A stretch of 64,000 nucleotides of DNA from Streptomyces sp. NBC_00425 (GTDB lineage: Bacteria; Actinomycetota; Actinomycetes; Streptomycetales; Streptomycetaceae): NCBI RefSeq assembly GCF_036030735.1, contig NZ_CP107928.1, positions 7,936,001-8,000,000 on the forward strand, given 5' to 3'. Below, piece after piece: positions 19,475 to 27,716 of this stretch (its first letter is position 1; each line of letters opens with the position of its first letter). The notes under the pieces were generated by a model. The model saw only the letters and a list, made by a program, of their open reading frames with translations, searched no databases and was not told the DNA's origin. Position numbers and translations under genes: made by a program.

Positions 19475-22192
19475 ATGGCCGGACTCGAGGAGAGCGACGC
19501 GCAACGGACGGGCCCGTACGTGCCGGCGGGCCCCTACGCCGATCCCCAAGGAGATCCGTTCCTGCGCACGCGGTTCGTCGTCCCGGCCCGTCCGGTGACG
19601 TTTCTGCGGCGCGAGCGACTGGTCGGACACCTCGACGGTGCTCTGGAGACGCCGTTGACCATGGTCAACGGCGCGGCGGGCGCGGGCAAGACACTGCTGG
19701 TCGCCGACTGGGCCTCGGCACGCGAGCATCCCGTCGCCTGGCTCACCACCGATGCGGCGGGCCAGGGCCCGGGCATGCTGTGGGCATACCTGCTCGAGGC
19801 ACTGCGCGCCGCCGGAACCGGCCTGCCCGCCGATATCGGCTGCCCCGCGGACGCGAGCCGGGTGCCCGCCGCGCTGCTGGCCCGGCTGGCCGCCGGGCTG
19901 AGCACCCGGGACCGGCCCGTGATCGTCGTGCTCGACGAGTACGACCGGGTGGTCGACCCGGAGATCGCCGAGCAGCTGGAGTTCGTCCTGCACCACGCGG
20001 GCGGAGGCCTGCGCCTGATCCTCGTCACCCGCACCGAGCCGCTGCTGCCGTTGCACCGCTACCGGGCTGCCGGTGAGCTGACGGAGATCCGGGGAGCGGA
20101 GCTGGCCTTCACCGGCGAGGAGGCGGCCGAGCTGCTGGAACTGCACGGCCTGCGGCTTCCGGCGCACGCGGCACAGGGGCTTGTGAAGCGCACCCGGGGC
20201 TGGGCCGCCGGCCTGCGGCTGTGCGCCCTCGCCGCGCGCGAGAGCCCGGATCCGGAGTCGTACCTGAAGAAGTTCGAGGCCGACCGCACGGCGGTCGCCG
20301 ACTTCCTGCTGGCGGAGGTGCTGCGGCGGCAGCCTCCCGAGACGCAGGACCTGCTGCTGCGGGTCAGCGTCCTCGACCGGTTCCGTCCCGGGCTGGTGAA
20401 CGCGCTCACGGGGCGCACCGACGCCGAGTCCATCCTGGCCGGGCTGCATCGCGAGAACGCGTTCGTCGAGCATCTGGAGCGGGACTGGTACCGCCTGCAT
20501 CCGCTGTTCGCGGAGATCCTCCGTGCCCATCTGCGGATGCGGTCGCCGGGTCTCGAGCCCGAACTGCACCGGCGGGCCGCGCACTGGCTGCGCGGCTCGG
20601 GATCCCTCGCGGCGACCCTGAACCACGGCGCGGCCGCGGGCGACTGGGAGTTCACCGCGGGCGCGCTGGTCGACGACCTCGCGATCGGCTGGCTCTTCAC
20701 GGGCTTGCGGGTCGACGCGCTCGCCGAGCTGTTCGCCGGGATGGGGCCGGAGGCGGCGAGCCCCGCCGCCCATCTCGTCCGTGCGGCACGCGAGCTGTCC
20801 CTGCACGAGCTCGAGCGCGGCCAGGCGCATCTGCGTCACGCGGAACGGACGCTGGACGCGGCCGGGCGCGGGCCGCTGGAACACGCACACGTCGGGGACG
20901 ATCCCGTGGAGGCGCAGCCCGCCCTGGCGGCGGCACGGTTGAGCTGCGCGTTGCTCGAGGCGCTGGCCGCCCGGCTGACCGGTGCGCCGGCGCGGGCCGA
21001 GCTGGCCGCCGAGGCGGCCGACACGCTCCGGCACGAGGTCCCCGCCCAGCTGCTGGAGAAGCATCCCGAGCTCACCGCACAGCTGCTGGCCCATCTGGGT
21101 TCGGCGCGGCTGTGGGCCGGACGGTTCGAGGAGGCGTGCGCCGCCCTGTCGAGCGTGGCCGGCTCCGGCGCGGGGGCCGCGACGGCTCTCGCACGCGAGG
21201 ACGCGCTGGGCCGGCTGGCGCTGATCGACTACCTCGACGGCTGGCCCGGCAGAGCCGAACGCAGGGCGCGGGCCGCCACGGCCGAGACGGAGCGGTACGG
21301 CCTGCCCCAGTCGTCCGGCTCCGGCATGGCACGGCTGGTGCTGGCCGCCGTGGCCGTCGACCGCGACGACCTGGCGCGCGCCCGGACGCTCCTCGACGAG
21401 ACCGCCGAGTCGCCCTCCGCGTGGTGCGACCCGGTCATGGAGTCGGTCCGGGCCATCGCCGCCGCCCGGCTGCACCTGGCCCGCGGCGACTCCCGCGCGG
21501 CGCTCGCCGTGGCGGAGCCGGCCGTTTCGGCCGCCGTGCCCTCGCCCTGGGCGGAGGGACAGACGGCGCTCGTCGCGTCCGCCGCGCATCTCGCCGAAGG
21601 CCGTCCCGAGACGGCGGTCAAGGTGCTCCTGGCGGTCCCCGACGCCCAGCCGGCCTGCGAGGTCGCGGCCGCACGGGCCCAGCTCGCCGCCGGACGGCCG
21701 GCGGCGGCGATCGACCTGCTCGACGCAGTGCGCCGGGAGGGGCGCTCCGGTCCGGCGGTGATCGTCCGGGCCCTGCTGGTGCGGGCGCAGGCCGCGAGCG
21801 AGGCGGGGGACTCTGCCGCCGCCCACGGACTCGTCGTCCAGGCCCTGCGCGAGGCGCGCCGCGACGGCCTGCGCCGGCCCTTCGCCGAGGCCGGGCCCTG
21901 GATCCGCCGTTTCCTCGCCCCGGCGTCGCTGCGGGGGACGGCCGGGGACTGGCTCACTCCGGGCACGCCGCCGTCCGACGACGGTCCGCCGCCGCTGGTG
22001 GAGGAACTGAGCGGACGCGAACGGGACGTGCTGCGCAGGCTGGCCCTGATGATGTCGACGGAGGAGATCGCCGCCGACCTGTACGTGTCCGTGAACACGG
22101 TCAAGACGCACCTCAAGAGCGCGTACCGGAAGCTGTCGGTCAACCGCCGCAACGAGGCGGTGCGCCGGGCACGCGAGCTGGACCTGCTCTGA
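19475..22192 (+). CDS. LuxR-family ATP-dependent regulator (MalT/LAL type)
   Basis: A 905-residue regulator. Residues 66-73 form a Walker A (GAAGAGKT), and VIVVLDEYDR near 148-157 a Walker B, defining the STAND-type ATPase. A long helical repeat region rich in Ala/Leu follows (about 400-830). The C terminus (about 840-905) is a LuxR HTH: ELSGRERDVLRRLALMMSTE then VSVNTVKTHLKSAYRKL. Such proteins activate transcription when ATP and an inducer drive oligomerisation. ATG 19475 is chosen; GTG 19466 is also possible and the frame is open to 19238. The DHA2 exporter gene 208 bp downstream is a plausible target. Confidence 0.9.
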   Translation: MAGLEESDAQRTGPYVPAGPYADPQGDPFLRTRFVVPARPVTFLRRERLVGHLDGALETPLTMVNGAAGAGKTLLVADWASAREHPVAWLTTDAAGQGPGMLWAYLLEALRAAGTGLPADIGCPADASRVPAALLARLAAGLSTRDRPVIVVLDEYDRVVDPEIAEQLEFVLHHAGGGLRLILVTRTEPLLPLHRYRAAGELTEIRGAELAFTGEEAAELLELHGLRLPAHAAQGLVKRTRGWAAGLRLCALAARESPDPESYLKKFEADRTAVADFLLAEVLRRQPPETQDLLLRVSVLDRFRPGLVNALTGRTDAESILAGLHRENAFVEHLERDWYRLHPLFAEILRAHLRMRSPGLEPELHRRAAHWLRGSGSLAATLNHGAAAGDWEFTAGALVDDLAIGWLFTGLRVDALAELFAGMGPEAASPAAHLVRAARELSLHELERGQAHLRHAERTLDAAGRGPLEHAHVGDDPVEAQPALAAARLSCALLEALAARLTGAPARAELAAEAADTLRHEVPAQLLEKHPELTAQLLAHLGSARLWAGRFEEACAALSSVAGSGAGAATALAREDALGRLALIDYLDGWPGRAERRARAATAETERYGLPQSSGSGMARLVLAAVAVDRDDLARARTLLDETAESPSAWCDPVMESVRAIAAARLHLARGDSRAALAVAEPAVSAAVPSPWAEGQTALVASAAHLAEGRPETAVKVLLAVPDAQPACEVAAARAQLAAGRPAAAIDLLDAVRREGRSGPAVIVRALLVRAQAASEAGDSAAAHGLVVQALREARRDGLRRPFAEAGPWIRRFLAPASLRGTAGDWLTPGTPPSDDGPPPLVEELSGRERDVLRRLALMMSTEEIAADLYVSVNTVKTHLKSAYRKLSVNRRNEAVRRARELDLL

Positions 22193-22203
22193 CAGCGAGG
22201 GCG

Positions 22204-22330
22204 TTCGTGCCGACGCCGCGGCGGGTTCGTGCCGATGCCGCGGCGGGACCGGCTCCTGGTACTCCGTGGTCCTCGGAGCCGCCGGCGTTGCCCGTACGGA
22301 CGGCGTTGCCCGTACGGACGGCGTTGCCGG
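22204..22330. repeat. Two short tandem duplications between regulator and exporter genes
   Basis: A 22-bp unit (TTCGTGCCGAYGCCGCGGCG core) occurs at 22204-22225 and 22226-22247. An 18-bp unit, GGCGTTGCCCGTACGGAC, occurs at 22284-22301 and 22302-22319 with a partial third copy. They fill most of the gap before the exporter. Confidence 0.85.
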
Positions 22331-22399
22331 GAGCGTTCGAGCTCAGGCTCGCCCGTGGCGGGTGAGGCGCCGACGGGGCCGCCCGGCTTCGATGGACCC

Positions 22400-24037
22400 G
22401 TGGACACCATGACCCGCTGGCGCGCTCTGATCGTCCTGGGGACCGCCCAGTTCCTGATGGTCCTGGACACCTCCGTCATGAACGTCTCGATCAGTCAGCT
22501 GGTCGAGGACTTCGACACCGAGGTGACGGCCATCCAGGCGGTCATCACCCTGTACGCACTCGTCATGGCCGCCTTCATGATCATCGGCGGTCGGCTCGGC
22601 GACATCCTCGGCCGGCGCCGGCTCTTCCTCCTCGGCCTCGTCGTCTACGCCACGGGCTCGGCCCTCACCGCTGCCGCGCCCACCCTGTGGGTTCTCACGC
22701 TGGGCTGGTCGGTCATCGAGGGGCTGGGCGCCGCGATGGTCCTGCCCGCGATGGCGGCGCTGGTCGCCGAGTCCTACCACGGGCGGGACAGAGCCGTCGC
22801 CTACGGGGTGATCGGCGGGCTGGCCGGTGCGGGGATCGCGGTCGGCCCGCTGCTGGGCGGCTGGGTGACGACGTACCTCACCTGGCGGCTGGTCTTCGTC
22901 GGAGAGGTCGTCGTGGTGCTGGTCGTGCTGTGCTTCCGCAAGGCGGTCACGGAGGCGCCCCGAACCGGGACACGACCGCGTCTGGACGGCGTCGGCGCCG
23001 CGCTGTCGGCGGCGGGGCTGGCGCTCGGGGTGCTCGGCGTCCTGCAGAGCGGCACCTGGGGCTGGCTGCAGCCCCGCAACCCGCCCTTCACCGTGTTCGG
23101 CTTCTCGCCGACCCTGTTCGTCGTCGGCGCCGGAGTGGTCGTGCTGGCCGCCTTCCTGCACTGGGAACGCCGCAGGGAGGCCAAGGGCGCGGACCCCCTC
23201 GTCCACCTCGCGCTCCTGCACAGGCCCGTGCTGAGATCGGGGCTGATGTGCCTGCTGAGCCAGAACCTCATCCTGCTCGGCCTGTTCTTCACGATCCCGC
23301 TGTATCTGCAGGTCGTGCAGGGCTTCGACGCCTTCGAGACGGGCCTGCGCCTGCTCCCCGTGTCGGTGACCATGCTCGCCGCGTCCCTGGGCGCCGCCCG
23401 GCTGGGCCGGGTCGCCGGAGCGCGGCGGGTGGTGCGACTCGCGCTGCTGACCCTGGCCGGGGCCGTCGTATGGCTGCTGGCCACCATCGACCCCGTCATC
23501 GACGACGCGCAGTTCGCCGGCGCGATGGCGCTGCTCGGCGTGGGCATGGGTCTGCTGGCGTCGCAGCTGGGCAACGTCGTCCAGTCGAGCGTGGACGATG
23601 ACGAGCGCAGCGAGGTGGGCGGACTGCAGTTCACGGCGCAGAACCTGGGTTCCGCGCTGGGTACCGCGCTCATCGGGTCGCTGCTGGTCGGAGCCCTGGC
23701 GCAGGCCTTCACCACCCGAGTGGAGAGCCACCCCCAGCTGTCGGAGGAGACCAGCCGGCAGGCCGGCGTCGCCCTGGAGGCGGGCATCAGCTTCGTCCCC
23801 ACCGAGCAGGTGCGCACCGCCGCCGAGGACGCCGGACTGCCGCCGGCGGAGGTCGACGCCCTCACGGACTCCTACGCATCGGCGCAGCTGGACGGGTTGA
23901 AGGCGGCGATCCTCGCCGCCGGCGGAATCACGCTCGCCAGCCTTCTGGTCACGTCGCATCTGCCCACCGCGAGGACCGGACGCCCCGGGAAGTCACGGGG
24001 CAGCACGCCGAGCGGTCCCGTCGACCTAACACGTTGA
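22400..24037 (+). CDS. MFS drug exporter (DHA2, EmrB/QacA type)
   Basis: A 545-residue transporter with about 14 membrane segments, the DHA2 count. Early motifs are LDTSVMNVSISQLVEDF (motif D1) and GRLGDILGRRRLFL (motif A), followed by motif C-like GLAGAGIAVGPLLGGW, which marks proton-coupled antiporters. Substrate unknown. GTG 22400 is chosen on homology; ATG 22409 is an alternative and the frame is open upstream to 22229 without family similarity. The preceding LuxR-type regulator on the same strand may control it. A 19-bp imperfect palindrome (CTCGCC-N7-GGTGAG) lies 34 bp before the start. Confidence 0.9.
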   Translation: MDTMTRWRALIVLGTAQFLMVLDTSVMNVSISQLVEDFDTEVTAIQAVITLYALVMAAFMIIGGRLGDILGRRRLFLLGLVVYATGSALTAAAPTLWVLTLGWSVIEGLGAAMVLPAMAALVAESYHGRDRAVAYGVIGGLAGAGIAVGPLLGGWVTTYLTWRLVFVGEVVVVLVVLCFRKAVTEAPRTGTRPRLDGVGAALSAAGLALGVLGVLQSGTWGWLQPRNPPFTVFGFSPTLFVVGAGVVVLAAFLHWERRREAKGADPLVHLALLHRPVLRSGLMCLLSQNLILLGLFFTIPLYLQVVQGFDAFETGLRLLPVSVTMLAASLGAARLGRVAGARRVVRLALLTLAGAVVWLLATIDPVIDDAQFAGAMALLGVGMGLLASQLGNVVQSSVDDDERSEVGGLQFTAQNLGSALGTALIGSLLVGALAQAFTTRVESHPQLSEETSRQAGVALEAGISFVPTEQVRTAAEDAGLPPAEVDALTDSYASAQLDGLKAAILAAGGITLASLLVTSHLPTARTGRPGKSRGSTPSGPVDLTR

Positions 24038-24101
24038 CGGCCCGAACCGCTCGACGTGCCCGAGTCGTCCTCCAACGTCCGATCGCCGAAGAGAGGCCGT
24101 C

Positions 24102-24623
24102 ATGACCGAGACGGGACACCGCGAGGCGGCCCGGGCCCGCGCCGCCGAGCGGCGGGCCAACGCCGACTACACCGGCGGCGTCTACGGATCCATGCTGGCC
24201 GCCTCGGTCGTCGTCGGGGCCGGCGCCTGGGGGTCGTTCCCGCGTCTGGAGCTCATGCTGCTGCTGTTGCTCACCGGCCTCGTGTTCTGGATCGGGCATG
24301 TGCACGCCCAGCTGTTCGGGGCACGGCTGGCGCAGCGGAGACTGGACCGCGAGGTCGTGCTGCACGTCTGCCGCGACGAGTGGCCGATCGTCAAGGCCGC
24401 GATACCGCCGGCCGTCGCCGTGGCCCTCAGCCCCCTGCTCGGCCTCGACCTGTCGGGCACGTTGTGGTTCGCGCTGTCGGTCGCCGTCGCCGGGCAGGTG
24501 GGCTGGTCGGCGGCGGCGGCACGCCGGGCCGGCGGCTCCTGGCGTCTCGTGACCACCGCGGCCTCGGTGAACCTCGTGCTCGGCCTGGCGATCATCGCGT
24601 TCAAGCTGTTCCTGACGCACTGA
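24102..24623 (+). CDS. Conserved membrane protein
   Basis: A 173-residue protein with a charged N terminus (REAARARAAERRANADY) and four predicted membrane segments (about 29-45, 49-70, 98-135 as a pair, 150-171). No enzymatic motif is evident. It resembles uncharacterised actinobacterial membrane proteins that occur beside DUF308 and SHOCT genes, as here. A GAGAGG site precedes ATG 24102. It is first in a same-strand run reaching 27589. Confidence 0.75.
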   Translation: MTETGHREAARARAAERRANADYTGGVYGSMLAASVVVGAGAWGSFPRLELMLLLLLTGLVFWIGHVHAQLFGARLAQRRLDREVVLHVCRDEWPIVKAAIPPAVAVALSPLLGLDLSGTLWFALSVAVAGQVGWSAAAARRAGGSWRLVTTAASVNLVLGLAIIAFKLFLTH

Positions 24624-24631
24624 ACCACTGA

Positions 24632-24650
24632 CTCACCTGCACCGGGTGAG
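24632..24650. promoter_or_regulatory. Inverted repeat CTCACC-N7-GGTGAG, copy 1
   Basis: An interrupted palindrome just after the membrane-protein stop and 80 bp before the next start (24730). The same sequence and spacing recur at 25695-25713, 87 bp before another gene of the run, which suggests a shared operator. It could instead be a weak terminator. Confidence 0.4.
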
Positions 24651-24729
24651 GCCCAGGGCTTCACCGGGGCGGACCATCGCGGTAGAGGGCGCGGTTCGCC
24701 TGTCCCAGGCCATCCCGGGGAGAGAGCCC

Positions 24730-24927
24730 ATGCGCTACGAGATCCGTGTGGAAGGACAGATGTCGGACACGCTGACCAGGGCGTTTCCGGAGCTGGAGCA
24801 TGTGGTCATGTCCGGCCAGACGGTTCTGTTCGGGCGGGTGATCGACGAAGCGCACCTGTACGGGCTGCTGGCCCGCTGCCAGTCCCTGGGGCTGCGGGTC
24901 ATGGAGATGCGCCAACTGCCCGAGTGA
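24730..24927 (+). CDS. Small conserved actinobacterial protein
   Basis: A 65-residue soluble protein reading MRYEIRVEGQMSDTLTRAFP and ending CQSLGLRVMEMRQLPE. The strand-helix-strand-helix layout (VVMSGQTVLFGRVIDEAHLY then GLLARCQSLGL) suggests a small ferredoxin-like fold. Similar small proteins occur widely in actinobacteria without assigned function. ATG 24730 follows GGGGAGAGA; the frame is open to 24646 but similarity starts here. Confidence 0.75.
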   Translation: MRYEIRVEGQMSDTLTRAFPELEHVVMSGQTVLFGRVIDEAHLYGLLARCQSLGLRVMEMRQLPE

Positions 24928-24970
24928 GGCGCCGGGGCGTGCCGTCCCGGCCGGGCGCGAGGAGGAAGTC

Positions 24971-25663
24971 ATGAGCGTGCCGCACGGTTCCGTACCGCCG
25001 TCCGAACCCGATCAGCTGTCCGGCGGCCGCGACCGCCGGGGCGACGACCGGGTCGCCCGAGGGCCCGCGGGCGGCGATCCCGCCGATGTCCTGGGTGTGC
25101 TCGGGCGGTCCTGGACGTGGATCCTCGGGTCGGCGATCGCGGCGTTCGTGCCGGGCATCCTGATCCTGGTCTGGCCGGACGAGACCCTGCACGTCCTCGC
25201 CGTGCTCATCGGCCTGTACCTGCTGGTGACCGGCGTGTTCCGGTTCGTCGCCGCCTTCGGCGGGGGCGACCACGGCGAACGGGTCACCGGGCTCCTCCTG
25301 GCCATGCTCTACGTGGTGGCCGGGGTGCTGTGCCTGCGCCACCCGATGCAGACGATCGCGGCGCTCTCGCTGATCGTCGGCGTCCTGTGGCTGGTGTCGG
25401 GCATTCTCACCCTCTACACCGCCCTCGCCGCCAAGGACCTGCCGCACCGGGGCGTCGTCATCGGCGCGGCCGTGTTCGCCATCGTCGCGGGGATCGTGGT
25501 GCTCGCGCTGCCCACCGAGTCCGCCCGCGCGCTGACCCGGCTGCTCGGCCTGTGGCTGGTCCTGCTCGGACTGGTCGAGGCCGTCGTCGCCTTCGCCTGG
25601 CGGGCGGCGCTGCGCAGGGCCCGCACGCCCATGGCGTCCCAGGGCCCGGCCGGCGATCCCTGA
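24971..25663 (+). CDS. HdeD-like DUF308 membrane protein
   Basis: A 230-residue membrane protein. After a hydrophilic N terminus (residues 1-40), six membrane segments form three DUF308 hairpins, beginning SWTWILGSAIAAFVPGILIL. It resembles HdeD, an acid-stress membrane protein of enteric bacteria, but the activity of the family is unknown. GAGGAGGAAG precedes ATG 24971. It belongs to the small-protein run with PLDc_N/SHOCT and DUF7144-like genes, which suggests an envelope-stress role (inference). Confidence 0.85.
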   Translation: MSVPHGSVPPSEPDQLSGGRDRRGDDRVARGPAGGDPADVLGVLGRSWTWILGSAIAAFVPGILILVWPDETLHVLAVLIGLYLLVTGVFRFVAAFGGGDHGERVTGLLLAMLYVVAGVLCLRHPMQTIAALSLIVGVLWLVSGILTLYTALAAKDLPHRGVVIGAAVFAIVAGIVVLALPTESARALTRLLGLWLVLLGLVEAVVAFAWRAALRRARTPMASQGPAGDP

Positions 25664-25694
25664 GTGATCGGCGCGGCTCGGGTGACGGTCATTC

Positions 25695-25713
25695 CTCACC
25701 CGCCTCGGGTGAG
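25695..25713. promoter_or_regulatory. Inverted repeat CTCACC-N7-GGTGAG, copy 2
   Basis: The same 6-7-6 interrupted palindrome as at 24632-24650, here extended to 9-bp arms (CCTCACCCG/CGGGTGAGG at 25694-25714). It lies 87 bp before the start at 25800. Candidate operator or hairpin. Confidence 0.4.
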
Positions 25714-25799
25714 GACGACGGCCCCCCGGGCGCGCACTCTGAGAACGGCACGCAACGGCCTGCCGGGTGTCGGGCGAAAGCCCGGGACGGAGGAGACAG

Positions 25800-26231
25800 A
25801 TGAGTGGCGACACCTACCTCGCGTACGACTATCCGCTGCTGAGCGCCTTCTGGACCATGATGGTGTTCTTCCTGTGGATCATGTGGTTCGTGCTGCTGTT
25901 CCGGGTCGTCGTGGACATCTTCCGCGACGACGACCTCAGTGGCTGGGCGAAGGCCGGCTGGCTGGTGTTCTGCGTCGTCCTGCCCTTCCTGGGCGTGTTC
26001 GTGTACGTGGTCGCCCGCGGCAAGAACATGGGGCGCAGGGAGATCACGCAGGCACAGGAGCAGCAGAAGGCCTTCGACAGCTACATCCGTGAGACCGCCA
26101 AGGGCGCGGACCGGCCCACCAGCAGCGTCGACGAACTCGCCCGCCTGTCGGAGATCCGTGCGCGGGGCGACATCACCGACGAGGAGTTCGACAAGGCCAA
26201 GCAACTCGTACTGAGCGGCACCCGCCGCTGA
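25800..26231 (+). CDS. PLDc_N / SHOCT domain membrane protein
   Basis: A 143-residue protein. Two membrane segments (about 11-37 and 49-71) surrounding FRDDDLSGWAKAGWLVF match the phospholipase-D N-terminal transmembrane module, without any HKD catalytic domain. A coiled linker rich in Gln/Lys follows, then a C-terminal SHOCT motif (LARLSEIRARGDITDEEFDK). SHOCT motifs are short oligomerisation elements common in envelope proteins. GGAGGAGA directly precedes ATG 25800. Confidence 0.87.
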   Translation: MSGDTYLAYDYPLLSAFWTMMVFFLWIMWFVLLFRVVVDIFRDDDLSGWAKAGWLVFCVVLPFLGVFVYVVARGKNMGRREITQAQEQQKAFDSYIRETAKGADRPTSSVDELARLSEIRARGDITDEEFDKAKQLVLSGTRR

Positions 26232-26282
26232 GCCGGCGTACTCCGCCGAACCAACAGCTCCGACACGAATCGAGGCACTGGG

Positions 26283-26711
26283 ATGACTCACTCCACCCAC
26301 ACGCCGTCGGCCGAGCGGCACACCGCCAAGCAGCAGTGGGCCGAGGGCCTGATGGTCTTCGCCGCCGTGACGCTCATGCTCGCCGGACTGCTCGACATCT
26401 TCCGCGGCATCATGGGGATCGCGGAGGACGACATCTTCGTGACGACCCGCAACTACGTGTTCGCGTTCGACCTCACCGGCTGGGGCTGGATCCACCTCGC
26501 GCTGGGCGCGGTCGCGGTGATCGTCAGTCTGGGACTGTTCACGGGAGCGACGTGGGCGCGCGTTCTGGGCGTGGGCATCGCCGCCCTGATCGTCATCGCC
26601 AACTTCCTGTCCCTGCCGTACTACCCGGTCTGGTCCGTCGTGATGATCGCGTTCTCCGCGTTCGTCATCTGGGCTCTGTGCGTGGCGAAGCCCGACAGGT
26701 CGCTGAGGTGA
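26283..26711 (+). CDS. DUF7144-like four-helix membrane protein
   Basis: A 142-residue protein with four membrane segments, starting WAEGLMVFAAVTLMLAGLLD. The pattern EDDIFVTTRNYVFAFDLTGW between helices 1 and 2 and GWIHLALGAVAVIVSLGL after it are hallmarks of this actinobacterial family. No function is established. It lies 51 bp after the SHOCT gene and 38 bp before the glutamine amidotransferase, likely one transcript. Confidence 0.82.
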   Translation: MTHSTHTPSAERHTAKQQWAEGLMVFAAVTLMLAGLLDIFRGIMGIAEDDIFVTTRNYVFAFDLTGWGWIHLALGAVAVIVSLGLFTGATWARVLGVGIAALIVIANFLSLPYYPVWSVVMIAFSAFVIWALCVAKPDRSLR

Positions 26712-26749
26712 CGGAGTACCGCGCGGCGCTTCCAGGAAGGCGGTAGACG

Positions 26750-27589
26750 ATGTGCCGTTGGCTCGCCTACTCGGGCACCCCCGTGCTGCTGGAAGCGATC
26801 CTCTACCGGCCGGCGCACTCGCTGATCGACCAGAGCCTGCACGCCCGGATGGGCGTGGAGACGACGAACGGCGACGGCTTCGGCGTCGGCTGGTACGGCC
26901 TCGAGGCGGACGACGGGAATCCTGCCGTCGTCCGGGAGATCGGCCCGGCCTGGAGCAACCGCAACCTGCGGGAGATCGCCGGTCACGTCCGCTCGCCCCT
27001 GTTCTTCGCCCACATCCGGGCCTCGACGGGCACGGCGGTGCAGCAGACCAACTCGCACCCCTTCCGGCACGGCCGCTGGATGTGGATGCACAACGGGGCG
27101 ATCGCCGAGTTCCACCGGCTCCGCCGTGATCTCGCGCTCGCCGTCGATCCGCGCCTCTTCCTCGACATCGAGGGGTCGACGGACTCGGAGCTGATGTTCT
27201 TCCTGGCGCTCACCCTCGGCCTGGAGGAGGATCCGCCGGGCGCCGTGGCGCGGATGGCGGGCCTGGTCGAGCGGGTCGGCCAGGCGCACGGCGTGGAGTA
27301 CCCGCTGCAGATGACGGTCGCCGTGACCGACGGTGAACGGCTGTGGGCCTTCCGGTACTCCAGCCAGGGAGCCTCCCGGTCGCTCTTCTACAGCACCCGG
27401 GTGGAGACGCTCCGGTCGCTCCACCCCGACATGGCGTTCCTGCGGGAGGTCTCCGACGAGACCCGGTTGATCGTCTCCGAACCGCTGGGTGATCTGCCGG
27501 GCGCCTGGAACAAGGTCCCCGAGAGCACCTACGGCGTGGTGCAGCCGGGGCAGGACGAGATCATCCCGTTCACCCCGCTGGCGGCGTGA
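26750..27589 (+). CDS. Class II glutamine amidotransferase (EgtC-like)
   Basis: A 279-residue Ntn-hydrolase. Cys2 of MCRWLAYSG is the expected nucleophile once Met1 is removed. THNG-type sequences are present as HNGAIAEFHRL, and RASTGTAVQQTNSHPF and TTNGDGFGVGWYG match the class II glutaminase fold. EgtC removes glutamate from an ergothioneine intermediate, but no egt genes are adjacent, so substrate is open. AGGAAGG precedes ATG 26750. A strong bidirectional hairpin follows at 27596-27640. Confidence 0.9.
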   Translation: MCRWLAYSGTPVLLEAILYRPAHSLIDQSLHARMGVETTNGDGFGVGWYGLEADDGNPAVVREIGPAWSNRNLREIAGHVRSPLFFAHIRASTGTAVQQTNSHPFRHGRWMWMHNGAIAEFHRLRRDLALAVDPRLFLDIEGSTDSELMFFLALTLGLEEDPPGAVARMAGLVERVGQAHGVEYPLQMTVAVTDGERLWAFRYSSQGASRSLFYSTRVETLRSLHPDMAFLREVSDETRLIVSEPLGDLPGAWNKVPESTYGVVQPGQDEIIPFTPLAA

Positions 27590-27595
27590 CGGGTG

Positions 27596-27640
27596 ACGTC
27601 CTCCGTACGCGGCCGGGCCGGGGCCGCACACGGAGGACGT
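27596..27640. terminator. Bidirectional terminator
   Basis: ACGTCCTCCGT at 27596-27606 pairs exactly with ACGGAGGACGT at 27630-27640, and inside it GCGGCC pairs with GGCCGC. It lies 6 bp after the amidotransferase stop, between convergent genes. Confidence 0.75.
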
Positions 27641-27716
27641 TCGCTCGACGGAGGATGCTCGCTCGACAGCGGACCATCGCGTGACGGGGGACGTTCGCGC
27701 AACGGCGGACGTCCGC

